Positions 8,776 to 21,978 of a DNA stretch of 64,000 bases are shown in pieces (within the stretch, counting starts at the first letter, position 1; each line of letters begins with the position of its first letter). A program made the translations under genes and the position numbers. The stretch spans positions 290,001-354,000 of the forward strand of contig NZ_CP042593.1 in assembly GCF_007995155.1 (NCBI RefSeq), in the 5' to 3' direction. The stretch comes from Cytobacillus dafuensis (GTDB lineage Bacteria; Bacillota; Bacilli; Bacillales; Cytobacillaceae). The notes below the pieces were generated by a model. The model saw only the letters and a list, made by a program, of their open reading frames with translations, ran no database searches and was not told the DNA's origin.

Positions 8776-8868
8776 ATGGAGAATCACGTTAGATTGTCTG
8801 GTACTTCTTCCACTCATGCAAAGCCTATTATTGGAAAGGCGATACTTTGCATGGGGCGAGACATTTAA
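8776..8868 (+). CDS. Possible 30-residue small ORF
   Basis: ATG at 8776 has AAAGGGGGTG seven bases upstream and encodes 30 residues ending at TAA 8866-8868. No similarity is recognised. The frame contains a perfect 9-bp inverted repeat (8815-8823 with 8845-8853), so the segment may act as structured leader RNA for the next gene rather than as a coding region. Confidence 0.3.
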   Translation: MENHVRLSGTSSTHAKPIIGKAILCMGRDI

Positions 8869-8909
8869 TTTTATCGCTGAACAAGCTTTTCTAATATTTT
8901 GGCTTTGCA

Positions 8910-8937
8910 CCTTATTTTTTTCAAAATCAAAATAAGG
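8910..8937 (+). promoter_or_regulatory. Hairpin in front of CD3324-type gene
   Basis: CCTTATTTT (8910-8918) pairs with AAAATAAGG (8929-8937). The right arm abuts the GGGGCGGG ribosome site, so folding could limit access to the TTG start at 8949. There is no T-run, so this is not an ordinary terminator. Confidence 0.4.
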
Positions 8938-8948
8938 GGCGGGCAAAA

Positions 8949-9218
8949 TTGAAATATATTAATGCAAACAAAGTTTTACCTGAAAAGCTAATCATGGAAA
9001 TCCAAAAGTATGTCCAAGGGGAAACCCTTTACATTCCTAAGCCGGAAACGGAGTATCGGAAATGGGGAACTTCAAGTGGCGGGAGACGGTGGCATGATCG
9101 CCGTAATGCTGCTATTAGAAATTCTTTTATTAGTGGAAACAGTATCCAGCAACTTGCTAAGGAATATTACCTCTCAACTGAAACCATTAAGAAAATTGTT
9201 TATTCACATAAAAAGTAA
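8949..9218 (+). CDS. CD3324 family HTH protein (Mor-like)
   Basis: 89 residues. LPEKLIMEIQKYVQGETLYIPKP-type text at about 10-32 and the WG..SGGRRWHDRRNAAIR block at about 39-58 match the CD3324 family of small Firmicutes proteins. The C-terminal helix-turn-helix (SIQQLAKEYYLSTETIKKIVYS) resembles Mor/C transcription activators. It is probably a DNA-binding regulator; the target is unknown. The start is TTG at 8949 behind GGGGCGGG. It has its own terminator and a structured leader. Confidence 0.8.
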   Translation: MKYINANKVLPEKLIMEIQKYVQGETLYIPKPETEYRKWGTSSGGRRWHDRRNAAIRNSFISGNSIQQLAKEYYLSTETIKKIVYSHKK

Positions 9219-9220
9219 GT

Positions 9221-9256
9221 GAAAAGCACTGGTGAAAATTCTTCATCAGTGCTTTT
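9221..9256 (+). terminator. Terminator after CD3324-type gene
   Basis: GAAAAGCACTG (9221-9231) pairs with CAGTGCTTTTC (9246-9256), an 11-bp perfect stem. The T-run is within the stem end. Confidence 0.7.
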
Positions 9257-9361
9257 CTGTGTAAAAAACGTTTCTAAGTCATTTTCTCCATTTTAGAAGC
9301 TAGCTGCATTTTTTAAAATAAGTGTAAAGAGACATCAGTAAAATGTTAGGAGAGACACGTG

Positions 9362-10012
9362 ATGATCGAAAAATTTATTAAAAATGAACATTTAAATTTT
9401 ATAAAAAAACAGATTGCTTTGATTAAGGACAGCACCAAAAAGAATGTACCCCCGACCGTTTTGGCTGCTGTGATCGACTTAGCCAATGCCAAAATCTTGG
9501 ATCTCATTCCAAATGCTTCATCGGACCAACAAGAAATACTGGATCTTTCCAGACTGAAAACAGATGACGAGTATGAGCAATATATCCAGCATCTTTCGGA
9601 CTTTTTGCTGCCTTTTCCAAAAATCACCGAGCAGCAGCTGAGAAAAATGTTTCCGAAGAATAAAAAATTAAAGCTGCCTGATTTATCACAAATAGACCAC
9701 AGCCAGCTGACCTATTTAAGTTGGAACGATCTAAGAGCCAATAAAAAATTTATTGTATATCGGGTGGATGGAAAGATGGTAGGCATTGAATGTAAATTTG
9801 CACCTACTAGTAAAAAAAATCTTTGTTCCTTCTGCAATTGCTTTGGTGAGGTTGCCTATTTTTCCACTGTAACAAAAGCCAAAAAACCTAAAAATCCGGA
9901 TTATTACAAGTCCATCGGCAATCTTATTTGCGCCGATAGCAACGAATGCAATAATAAAATAACCAATGTTGAAAATTTAACAACTTTTCTAAAGGACTCA
10001 CTAGGAATGTGA
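9362..10012 (+). CDS. FusB/FusC-family EF-G-binding protein
   Basis: FusB-type proteins bind elongation factor G and free ribosomes stalled by fusidic acid. The C-terminal zinc domain is unmistakable: CSFC at about residues 155-158, then FGEVAYFST, KKPKNPDYYKSIGNLIC and SNEC near 190-196. The helical N-terminal half is typical of the EF-G-binding domain. GTG at 9359 and ATG at 9362 both lie suitably after AGGAG (9348-9352); ATG is taken, giving 216 residues. Chromosomal homologues in Bacillus are common and may act in translation without drug exposure. It is monocistronic. Confidence 0.85.
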   Translation: MIEKFIKNEHLNFIKKQIALIKDSTKKNVPPTVLAAVIDLANAKILDLIPNASSDQQEILDLSRLKTDDEYEQYIQHLSDFLLPFPKITEQQLRKMFPKNKKLKLPDLSQIDHSQLTYLSWNDLRANKKFIVYRVDGKMVGIECKFAPTSKKNLCSFCNCFGEVAYFSTVTKAKKPKNPDYYKSIGNLICADSNECNNKITNVENLTTFLKDSLGM

Positions 10013-10301
10013 AAACTTCACAAGTAAAAGAAGAATCCACTTTGATCATTTTTTTCAAAATGGATTCTATGTCTATTGCTGTATGTCATTTCTGGCTTAA
10101 TTTTTCTAACCACTACCATGTTTTTACTCCAATCCTTTGTAATGAAACTAAATAAAATAGTAATAATGAATAATTCTCTTACTATTTTAGAAATCCTGAG
10201 CTAGATAAATATTATTAGAGGAGAAAGTCCATAAACCTCTAATAACCATCTTACTGTCCCATAGTATCGAAAGTAACCCGAAGAGAAAGGAGGAATAAAC
10301 A

Positions 10302-10856
10302 ATGTCGTATCCATTCGATTGCATTACCAACTTTATTTTTGTGGAAACCGAAATTGCTCTAGCAGATGTAATTTTAGTTTTTGGTGGTAACCATCCTCAA
10401 CTTAAGGAAAAAGCTCTTTCTTGTATAAACAAGGATTAGCGCCGTGCATACTTCCATCTGGGGGATATAATCCATACGCTGGAACAACTGAATGGGATTA
10501 CTTACAAAAGATTGGCATTGCAAATGGAGTGCCTGAAGAAGCGATATTAAAGGAAGATAAAGCACAAAATACTTTTGAAAATGCACGTTTTTCATTGGAA
10601 GTTCTACGAAAAATGGGAATACAACCTAGAAAAGTTATAATGGTCTGTAAAGCGGGACGCGCCCGTCGAGCATTACTATCTTATCAAGCGGAATTCCCAA
10701 AAGAAACGGAGTTCTTCGTTTCTCCCGTAATCGATAGGTATGGGATAACCAAGGAAAATTGGTTTTTGTCTGAGGTTGGAATAAGGTCGCATTATGACTG
10801 AAGTGGAGAAAATCGGTAAATACTTTGGTCGCCATATTCCAAATTGGATTAAATAG
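10302..10856 (+). pseudogene. YdcF/ElyC-type (DUF218) gene with two frameshifts
   Basis: ATG at 10302 behind AAAGGAGG opens a DUF218 frame (ADVILVFGGNHPQLKEKAL) that stops at TAG near 10437. The next block (YKQGLAPCILPSGGYNP) continues in another frame from about 10421 to about 10790. The natural tail (MTEVEKIGKYFGRHIPNW) needs a second shift and ends at TAG 10854-10856. Two separate shifts in one gene point to decay, though sequencing error cannot be ruled out. Intact relatives are membrane-associated or cytosolic proteins of poorly known function with a DUF218 fold. Confidence 0.75.
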
Positions 10857-11198
10857 AACTTGGATTTTGTCTATGTTAAATCACTAATTGGTGCAATGAT
10901 TTAAGACATATCTACCATTCTTGGTTCATTTTTCATGTCCGATTAGCAGAGCCGTTAAGCTAAAGGAGGAAAATCCTTTAATAATAAAGAAAGTAGTAAA
11001 GGTATTTAGAAAAATCACTTGGTAGCCTATTAGGTTCATATAAATATAAAAGAATGTCAGGCCGTCATGTAAAGACGGTCTTTTTGTATAGGTACAGAAT
11101 TTTCAAGATATTATTACTCCTAATGATAGTAAAATTTTGTAACCTTTCTTGAGGCTTAAACGATTAATAAATGAATACTTAATTGAGGGGGGAAAAAG
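10857..11198 (+). other. Intergenic stretch before ECF sigma gene
   Basis: No gene is visible. It holds a short inverted repeat AAAGGA..TCCTTT near 10961-10978, the terminator at 11059-11085, and then an AT-rich leader ending in GAGGGGGGAAAAAG, the ribosome site of the sigma gene. I could not pick a confident promoter. Confidence 0.5.
11059..11085 (+). terminator. Rho-independent terminator
   Basis: AGGCCGTC (11059-11066) pairs with GACGGTCT (11074-11081), loop ATGTAAA, T-run 11081-11085. It insulates the ECF sigma operon from upstream transcription. Confidence 0.85.
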
Positions 11199-11735
11199 TT
11201 GCTGGATTTTGAGAACTTGGAAAAAAAGATTATTGAAATCTATCGTCTTTACTATTTAGATGTTTATCGATTTCTCACTTGTTTCACTGGAAATCAAAAT
11301 GATGCAGAGGACTTGACTCAAGAAGTGTTTATTCGTGTATTGAACAATTTATCTAATTTTAGTCCTGGTAACTTAAAGACTTGGATTTTTTCGATAGCAA
11401 AACATACTGCCGTTGATCATTATAGAAAGAAAAAATTCAGCTCAATATTTAGTGATGGATTTTTTAAGCAAATGGTTTCAAACGATTTGGAGCCTAATAA
11501 CTTAATTGAGCAAAATGAAATGAAAAAGCTTGTTCATACAGCCATTTCAAAGTTAAAACCAAACTATAGGGCTGTAGTAATACTAAGAGGTATAAATGAA
11601 TTTTCAATTAAAGAGACATCTGAAATCCTACAATGCAGCGAATCAAAGGTAAAAGTAGACTATCATAGAGCATTAAAAGAACTTAAAAAGAAATTAAACA
11701 TTGATGCAGAGGAGGTTTTTGGAAATGCAAACTGA
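11199..11735 (+). CDS. ECF-type RNA polymerase sigma factor
   Basis: 178 residues with sigma region 2 (YYLDVYRFLTCFTGNQNDAE then DLTQEVFIRVL near 39-49, FSIAKHTAVDHYRKKK near 63-78) and region 4 (LKPNYRAVVILRGI then a helix-turn-helix near 138-160). There is no region 3, so it is an ECF sigma. The start is TTG at 11199 behind GAGGGGGGAAAAAG. It overlaps by 11 bases a membrane protein with a SpoIIP-like outer domain, which by position should be its anti-sigma or sensor. The closest named group (SigX, SigV, SigW) cannot be fixed by eye. Confidence 0.88.
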   Translation: MLDFENLEKKIIEIYRLYYLDVYRFLTCFTGNQNDAEDLTQEVFIRVLNNLSNFSPGNLKTWIFSIAKHTAVDHYRKKKFSSIFSDGFFKQMVSNDLEPNNLIEQNEMKKLVHTAISKLKPNYRAVVILRGINEFSIKETSEILQCSESKVKVDYHRALKELKKKLNIDAEEVFGNAN

Positions 11736-12630
11736 TAAGGAATTGTTTGATCTAATTAAAGAAACTTATCCACTTAATCCTAGTACAGATTTTGTATTAG
11801 ATACATCTAATAAACTTAGACAAACCGCAAGGAAATTAAATAGAAAAAGAAGAATTAAAAAATTTTCATTTGCTTCAATTAGTATAGTAATTTGTGCTAT
11901 TGCTATGTCATGGTTTTTCTTTTTTGGCGGTACAGACGTACTTAACAATAATCATAAAAACCTTGGAAAAGGATATATGTCTTCTTCAGTTAATGAACAA
12001 GAGCCTTTAGTCTATATATATCAATCACATAATACTGAATCATTTTTTTCAGAATCTAAAACCAAAGAACCTAACAATGCATTTCATGAAACGAAAAATA
12101 TCACATTAGTTGGAGAGAGATTATGCCAATCATTAAAAAAGAGTGGTATTAATTCCATTCATGATGAAACCAATATAACGAAGATTTTAATAGAAAAAGG
12201 CTTACCGTTTAGCGACTCATATAAAGTCTCAAGAAAACCTTTAGAAGATGCCATCGTGAATAATAAGTCTATTAAAATGGTATTTGATATACACAGAGAT
12301 TCACGAAAAAGAAGTGATACTACCATTGAACTAAATGGAAAAGATTATTCCAGAATTGCATTTATAGTATCCAGTTCAAGTATTAATTCCGATGAAAACG
12401 TGAAGTTTGCTGAAATCCTTCATGAAAAAATAGAAAAAAAATATCCTGGTTTATCTAGAGGAGTGATTGTTAAACAAAATTTAAAAAAACAAAACACCTA
12501 CAATCAAGACGTTATAGAGAATTCAGTGCTGTTAGAAATTGGTGGAGTCGAAAACACATTACAAGAGGAATATAGAACAGTAGATGTTATTGCAGAGGTT
12601 ATTGAAGAAATTCTTAAAGATGAGAAATAA
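11725..12630 (+). CDS. Membrane protein: anti-sigma-like N-terminus fused to SpoIIP-like domain
   Basis: 301 residues. Residues 1-45 are cytoplasmic and basic, one membrane helix spans about 48-67, and the rest is outside the membrane. The outer part has the SpoIIP amidase signatures in order: YQSHNTESF (99-107), FDIHRDS (187-193) and YNQDVIENSVLLEIGG (259-274). In SpoIIP, which degrades septal peptidoglycan during engulfment, the matching His and Glu residues are catalytic or bind zinc, so activity is plausible. There is no zinc-type anti-sigma motif in the N-terminus. ATG at 11725 sits behind GAGGAGG and overlaps the sigma gene by 11 bases, the usual arrangement of an ECF sigma and its regulator. 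Confidence 0.75.
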   Translation: MQTDKELFDLIKETYPLNPSTDFVLDTSNKLRQTARKLNRKRRIKKFSFASISIVICAIAMSWFFFFGGTDVLNNNHKNLGKGYMSSSVNEQEPLVYIYQSHNTESFFSESKTKEPNNAFHETKNITLVGERLCQSLKKSGINSIHDETNITKILIEKGLPFSDSYKVSRKPLEDAIVNNKSIKMVFDIHRDSRKRSDTTIELNGKDYSRIAFIVSSSSINSDENVKFAEILHEKIEKKYPGLSRGVIVKQNLKKQNTYNQDVIENSVLLEIGGVENTLQEEYRTVDVIAEVIEEILKDEK

Positions 12631-12732
12631 ACTTGAGCTAGTTTTTAGCGATTTATGGTTAACCATCGGGTGCTTTCCTTCTTTCCTTATTTAAATAAAT
12701 CTGCAGGATAGTGCAAGTAAAGGGCTTTATGC

Positions 12733-12786
12733 AAAGACGCACTGCGAACAGCTTGCTAAATATAACTGTTTGCAGTGCGTCTTTTT
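12733..12786. terminator. Long hairpin terminator between convergent genes
   Basis: A 19-bp stem (12733-12751 with 12766-12784, one G-U pair) separates the SpoIIP-like gene from the convergent ileS. The T-run favours the plus strand; the minus strand has only a short T-run, so it may serve both directions. Confidence 0.85.
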
Positions 12787-12790
12787 CTGT

Positions 12791-15700
12791 CTAGTATCTT
12801 AACGAAATATTCACGATCTTATCACCAAATTTTACTTCAATGTGCTGTTCGGAATCATCTAGAATTCCATAGCTAATGTTGTGAACAAGGACGTTTTCTT
12901 TAATTAGTCCCTCAAAACATTGAATTTTTTCTCTAATTTCATCTGTTGCTGAAATGTGGATCGATATATACTTCTCGACAGGTAAATCTAATTTTTTTCG
13001 AGTATCTTGAATCGATCTGATTAATTCTCTAACTTGGCCTTCCTCCACTAGTTGAGGTGTGAGTTTTACGTCTAATAGCACCTTTAACTGCTGATCGCCA
13101 GCCATCTCAAAGCCAGGCGCAACTACATATTCTACATTAATATGCTCTTTCAGTAATGTTGCCATTTGCTCCTCTAGATTTATTTCTAGTTGACCATCAT
13201 TTAGTAACACTCGCTTCTCGGCATCTAGTATATTATCGACAAATTGTTTGACTGCGTTTATCTGCTTACCGAATGCAGCACCAGCTGTTTTGAAATTCAA
13301 TTTAAAGACAGTCGATTCATATTGTGATAAATCTTCTGTATAAACAACATGTTTAACATTTAACTCGTTTTTAATGATATCTGTATAGTCGTGTAGAAGA
13401 TGTTTTCCTTCTTTGCGCCATACAATCATTTGTTGTAAAGGTTGCTTAACCCTCATGTTTTTGGCATTGCGAATGCTGCGTCCAAGCTCCACTATTTTTT
13501 GGATCGTTTGCATGTCTGCTTCTAAATCAGGTTTGATCATGGAAGCATTCGCTTTTGGATAGTCTTGTAAGTGTACGCTATCATGATGAAGCTTCAAATG
13601 GATATCTTCTGACACAAATGGTACAAAAGGAGCTAACATGCGGCTTATTGTACTAAGTGCTTCAAATAGCGTTGAATAAGCGGCTCGTTTATCTTCTGTA
13701 AGCCCAGATGCCCAAAATCGATTTCTTGATCGTCGAACATACCAATTGCTCAATTCATCAACTAAAACTGCAATTTCTCGTGTGGCTTGGGTAAATTGAT
13801 AACGTTCCATATAGTCATTAACGAGTTTGACTGTACTATGCAGGCGAGAAAGTATCCACTCATCTAAGATTGTTCTCTTTCCTGTTTGCTGTCGATCATA
13901 TATATAGCCATCTATTTTGGCATACATGGCATAAAACTTATAGGTATTATCTAATGTATCAATCAATTTTGATTTTGCATCTTGCACAATCTTTTTTGAA
14001 AAGCGTTTCGGATTCCACGGTGAGCTATCAACTAAGAAGGACCAGCGAAGTGCATCTGCACCGTATTCCTTCATAAGTTCAATAGGATCCAATGCATTTC
14101 CTTTACTCTTAGACATTTTCTGGCCATGTTCATCAAGCACATGTCCGAGTGACAAGACGTTTTTATACGGTGCTTTTCCTGAAAATAGTGTGGAAACAGC
14201 GAGTAGGCTGTAAAAAAATCCTCTCGTCTGGTCAATTCCTTCGATGACGACATCCGCAGGGAATTGTGTTGTGAATTTTTCTTTGTTTTCAAATGGATAG
14301 TGATGCTGAGCAAACGGCATCGAGCCACTATCAAACCAAACATCAATAACTTCAGGCGTTCGTTGCATAGTACCTTCACATTTCGGACAGGTACATAGTA
14401 CTTCGTCAATATATGGCTTATGCAGCTCGATATCGTTTAATACCGGCAATGTTGCTAGTTTTTGTAATTCCTCGATACTGCTAGGTGCTTCTTCGTGATT
14501 ACAATCATGACAAACCCAAACATTTAAAGGTGTACCCCAGTATCGATTTCTGCTTATATTCCAATCAACAAGATTTTCAAGGAAGTGACCAAATCGTCCA
14601 TCTTTAATATGCTCTGGATACCAAGTAACAGTTGCGTTGTTATCAAGCATTTCCTCCTTTAATGACGACATCCTGATAAACCAGCTATCTGTTGCGTAGT
14701 AAAGTAAAGGAGAGTCACATCTCCAACAATGTGGGTAGCTGTGCTCATATTTTTCTTTATGATAAAGCGTGCCTTGTTCAGAAAGCATTTTAATAATATC
14801 AACGTCGCAGTCCTTCACAAATCTACCTGAAAGCTCTACAACGTCAGCGGTGTATTGTCCTTGTTGGTCGACGACATTAATAAAGGATAAATCATTTTGC
14901 TGAACGGTTTTATAATCATCTTCACCGTAAGCTGGGGCAATGTGAACAATACCTGTTCCGCTGTCTTCTGTGACATAATCTGCTAAAACGACCTGGTGTC
15001 CTTTCTCAACAGTTACGTAATTAAATGGTGGGGCATAATGGACTCCTTCAAATTCAATGCCACTATGTTCACTTAACATGTTTACATGATCACCAAGGAC
15101 TTTTTCTACTAATGATTTAGCAATGATGTAAACCACATTTTCTTTTTGTGCTCGCACATACGTTAAGGTTGGATTCATGGCTAGTGCAACATTTGCCGGC
15201 AGTGTCCAAGGTGTTGTTGTCCAGCCTAAGAAATATTCTTCGTCTGCATCAAGACGCTTGAATTTTACAGTAGCTGATAAATCTTTTACATCTTTATAGC
15301 CTTGGGCAACCTCGTGCGAACTTAAAGAAGTTTGACAGCTAGGGCAATATGGCGATACGCGATGCCCTTTATACAGGAGGCCATCTTTGTGAACTTTACT
15401 TAAAATGTTCCATACCGTTTCGATGTATTCATTGCTTAAAGTCAGATATGGACTGTCCATATCTACCCAATAACCTAATTCTTCTGTAAATGAACGCCAC
15501 TTTTTCTCGTAGGTAAATACGCTTTCCTTACATTTATTGATAAAAGACTCTATGCCATACCGTTCAATTTCATGTTTTCCTGAAATACCAAGTTGTTTTT
15601 CAACTCCAAGCTCAACTGGAAGACCATGTGTATCCCAGCCAGCCTTTCTTTCTACTTGGAAGCCTTGCATTGTTTTATACCGAGCTACCACATCTTTAAT

Positions 15701-15886
15701 CGTTCGCCCAAACGCATGACCTACATGGGGCAGACCATTTGCTGTTGGTGGTCCTTCATAAAAAACAAAAGGTGTCTTGCCTTCTCTTGATTGAACAGAC
15801 TGTCTAAATGTGTTTTTTTCTGTCCAATAATGACGGATATGTTCTTCACGAAGAGTAACAGTTTCCTTACTTTCATTCACATTCAT
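12791..15886 (-). CDS. ileS: Isoleucyl-tRNA synthetase, type 2 (IleS2)
   Basis: Charges tRNA-Ile with isoleucine. 1031 residues, against about 920 for the usual Bacillus IleS1. The HIGH motif is PHVGHA (HVGH at 54-57) and KMSKS is at 590-594. Cys pairs occur at 181-184, 459-462 and 500-503. The text around [19 protein letters not shown] and [18 protein letters not shown] is of the eukaryote-like IleS2/MupA group, which is known for low mupirocin sensitivity. The frame stays open into the T-box up to 16006, but ATG at 15886 behind TAGGAG is the start. It is controlled by the Ile T-box directly upstream. Whether an ileS1 exists elsewhere cannot be seen here. Confidence 0.92.
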   Translation of the reverse strand: MNVNESKETVTLREEHIRHYWTEKNTFRQSVQSREGKTPFVFYEGPPTANGLPHVGHAFGRTIKDVVARYKTMQGFQVERKAGWDTHGLPVELGVEKQLGISGKHEIERYGIESFINKCKESVFTYEKKWRSFTEELGYWVDMDSPYLTLSNEYIETVWNILSKVHKDGLLYKGHRVSPYCPSCQTSLSSHEVAQGYKDVKDLSATVKFKRLDADEEYFLGWTTTPWTLPANVALAMNPTLTYVRAQKENVVYIIAKSLVEKVLGDHVNMLSEHSGIEFEGVHYAPPFNYVTVEKGHQVVLADYVTEDSGTGIVHIAPAYGEDDYKTVQQNDLSFINVVDQQGQYTADVVELSGRFVKDCDVDIIKMLSEQGTLYHKEKYEHSYPHCWRCDSPLLYYATDSWFIRMSSLKEEMLDNNATVTWYPEHIKDGRFGHFLENLVDWNISRNRYWGTPLNVWVCHDCNHEEAPSSIEELQKLATLPVLNDIELHKPYIDEVLCTCPKCEGTMQRTPEVIDVWFDSGSMPFAQHHYPFENKEKFTTQFPADVVIEGIDQTRGFFYSLLAVSTLFSGKAPYKNVLSLGHVLDEHGQKMSKSKGNALDPIELMKEYGADALRWSFLVDSSPWNPKRFSKKIVQDAKSKLIDTLDNTYKFYAMYAKIDGYIYDRQQTGKRTILDEWILSRLHSTVKLVNDYMERYQFTQATREIAVLVDELSNWYVRRSRNRFWASGLTEDKRAAYSTLFEALSTISRMLAPFVPFVSEDIHLKLHHDSVHLQDYPKANASMIKPDLEADMQTIQKIVELGRSIRNAKNMRVKQPLQQMIVWRKEGKHLLHDYTDIIKNELNVKHVVYTEDLSQYESTVFKLNFKTAGAAFGKQINAVKQFVDNILDAEKRVLLNDGQLEINLEEQMATLLKEHINVEYVVAPGFEMAGDQQLKVLLDVKLTPQLVEEGQVRELIRSIQDTRKKLDLPVEKYISIHISATDEIREKIQCFEGLIKENVLVHNISYGILDDSEQHIEVKFGDKIVNISLRY

Positions 15887-15923
15887 AGATATCGCTCCTA
15901 TACAAAAATGTTTAAAAACACAC

Positions 15924-16170
15924 AAAAAACCCCGTCCCAAGTAAAGGGACGGGGTTAACCGCGATACCACCCTAATTCTATTGATCCGATCAATAGCACT
16001 TAGCAACGTACAATCATACGTGTTCCTTGTAACGGTAGACGCCCGATTAGACTTACTATAAGATTCAGTCTAACTTCTCAGAGAGGATTTTCACGTAATA
16101 CTCGAACACTGACTTGCACCAAAATGTCAGCTCTCTGTGGATCAAGACGAAACGCTACTTTTTCTCATCA
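15924..16170 (-). promoter_or_regulatory. T-box leader, isoleucine specifier (ileS)
   Basis: On the minus strand the leader has Stem I with the specifier ATC (16086-16088) in the context GTGAAA-ATC-CTCTCTGAG, the T-box AGGGTGGTATCGCGG (within 15959-15977) and a terminator of 11 bp (15928-15938 with 15946-15956) with a T-run at 15924-15929. Uncharged tRNA-Ile should bind and favour the antiterminator, raising ileS expression. Confidence 0.92.
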
Positions 16171-16361
16171 ACGAATTTGTATGCTTTTATTGGAATTTAT
16201 TGTAACAGACATAAAAATAGCTGTCAAATAGTTCTGGAATTAAGATTTAAGGGATTAAAACAGCCCCTTTGAGGTGGTTCTTTTCTATTTTTTTATTAGG
16301 ATATAATGATAATCTGAGCTTAGCATAAGCGGCATTTGTTAAGAACAAACAAATATGAAAT

Positions 16362-16492
16362 ATCATTTTGCATCCTGGAATGTCTTTAATAACGTGGCAT
16401 TGACGAGTATAAGTTGGAAATCACCTTCGAATATATTCTAGATTGGTTTCCCATAAACCCTTGTACTTTCCACTACTGCATCGGTTACATTT
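16362..16492 (-). pseudogene. IS110-family transposase fragment (N-terminal part)
   Basis: Read on the minus strand: VESTRVYGKPI, a stop, then NIFEGDFQLILVNA. This matches the E-[AS]-T-G-V-Y-x-K-P...LVNA block of the DEDD domain of IS110 transposases. One in-frame stop and lost flanks mark it as a relic. It lies between ileS and the rRNA promoters. The rest of 16171-16650 shows nothing else I can name. Confidence 0.6.
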
Positions 16493-16660
16493 TTAAGAGG
16501 ATACCTAATTGATATATCTATATATTTATATAAAAATTAAAAAACGATAATTTTTTTAGTCAGGGTGTTGATTTTTATTAAAAATGATAGTAAGATAATA
16601 ATCCTCAGCTGATAGATAAATAGTAAATGAAAAGTTTTTTATAAATTTATCTTTTAGTTG

Positions 16661-16690
16661 TTGACAATACCTAGTATACTTTGATAAGAT
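16661..16690 (+). promoter_or_regulatory. rRNA operon promoter P1
   Basis: TTGACA (16661-16666), an 18-base spacer and TAAGAT (16685-16690). About 170 bases before 16S, as in tandem Bacillus rrn promoters. Confidence 0.7.
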
Positions 16691-16734
16691 GTAATCCTGT
16701 TGTTAACACAGCAGAAATTATTTTAAAAAAGTAT

Positions 16735-16763
16735 TTGACACTTTGAGATTGAGATGGTATATT
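16735..16763 (+). promoter_or_regulatory. rRNA operon promoter P2
   Basis: TTGACA (16735-16740), a 17-base spacer and TATATT (16758-16763). It is the nearer of two tandem sigma-A promoters. Confidence 0.8.
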
Positions 16764-16784
16764 GATATTCCGCCTCAAAAAATA

Positions 16785-16799
16785 GTTCTTTGAAAACTA
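16785..16799 (+). promoter_or_regulatory. BoxA-like antitermination element (leader)
   Basis: GTTCTTTGAAAACTA is repeated exactly in the 16S-23S spacer at 18496-18510. The pair of copies, in leader and spacer, fits Nus-factor boxA sites of rRNA operons. Confidence 0.7.
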
Positions 16800-16856
16800 A
16801 ACAAAGCAGAAACGTCAACGTTAATTCTATTAATATATTAAGAGCTAATCTTACTC

Positions 16857-18418
<1,562 letters not shown>

Positions 18419-18495
18419 ATAGAAGTATTTCATACTTCTTAAATAAGACGTTTCTTGTTCGTTCAGTTTTGAGAGAATAATCTCTCAAAACTTTT

Positions 18496-18510
18496 GTTCT
18501 TTGAAAACTA
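18496..18510 (+). promoter_or_regulatory. BoxA-like element in 16S-23S spacer
   Basis: Second exact copy of the 15-base element found in the operon leader. The spacer (18411-18622) contains no tRNA gene. Confidence 0.65.
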
Positions 18511-18622
18511 GATAATGAAATGAAGAAGAATAACCGAGTAATCGCCATTTTAGTTTTCTCTCTTATTTATTCATTGAGTAAGAGTACAAACCATGAGGAC
18601 AACGTTAATCGTTGACCGAAGT

Positions 18623-21557
<2,935 letters not shown>

Positions 21558-21621
21558 ATAAAATATTTAATGATGATTGTCAGTTATCTAGTTTTGAGGG
21601 AATAAACCTCAGTTTAATACA

Positions 21622-21739
<118 letters not shown>

Positions 21740-21741
21740 CA

Positions 21742-21765
21742 AACCCTAATAAGGGTTATTTTTTT
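21742..21765 (+). terminator. Terminator-like hairpin between 5S and tRNA genes
   Basis: AACCCT (21742-21747) pairs with AGGGTT (21752-21757), followed by seven T (21759-21765). Read-through would be needed to express the tRNAs from the rRNA promoters. Confidence 0.6.
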
Positions 21766-21778
21766 GCCAAAATTAGTT

Positions 21779-21853
21779 GGCCCGTTGGTCAAGCGGTTAA
21801 GACACCGCCCTTTCACGGCGGTAACACGGGTTCGAATCCCGTACGGGTCACCA
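21779..21853 (+). tRNA. tRNA-Glu (TTC)
   Basis: Complete cloverleaf, 75 bases with encoded CCA. The acceptor arm is GGCCCGT/ACGGGTC, the anticodon loop CTTTCAC has TTC at 21812-21814, and the T-arm is GGGTTCGAATCCC. Confidence 0.96.
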
Positions 21854-21857
21854 ATAT

Positions 21858-21930
21858 GGAGGATTAGCTCAGCTGGGAGAGCACCTGCCTTACAAGCAGG
21901 GGGTCGGCGGTTCGATCCCGTCATCCTCCA
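21858..21930 (+). tRNA. tRNA-Val (TAC)
   Basis: Complete cloverleaf of 73 bases. The acceptor is GGAGGAT/ATCCTCC with discriminator A, and the anticodon loop is TTACAAG-like with TAC. The CCA end is not encoded, unlike the neighbouring tRNA-Glu. Confidence 0.94.
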
Positions 21931-21942
21931 TTATATTCTTTA

Positions 21943-21978
21943 TGTCAGTGTAGCTTAATTGGTCGAGCAGCTGACTTG
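21943..21978 (+). pseudogene. tRNA-Thr 5' half, truncated in the anticodon loop
   Basis: The bases match the 5' half of Bacillus tRNA-Thr(TGT) through acceptor strand, D-arm (GTAGCTTAATTGGTCGAGC) and anticodon stem CTGACTTG, with a few changes, then stop matching at the anticodon. The order Val then Thr is the usual one in Bacillus rrn-linked tRNA arrays, so this is a broken Thr gene. Confidence 0.75.

Noticed and set aside
8815..8853. Possible c-di-GMP (GEMM) or other riboswitch
   Set aside because: GCAAAGCC appears once, but the rest of the GEMM core and tetraloop receptor is missing; only an inverted repeat can be supported.
10022..10069. Inverted repeat AGAATCCA...TGGATTCT as terminator of the FusB-type gene
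   Set aside because: The arms pair imperfectly with a long loop and no T-run follows.
10400..10440. Programmed frameshift in the YdcF-type gene
   Set aside because: There is no slippery heptamer with a following structure, and a second shift is needed near the end, so decay or error is simpler.
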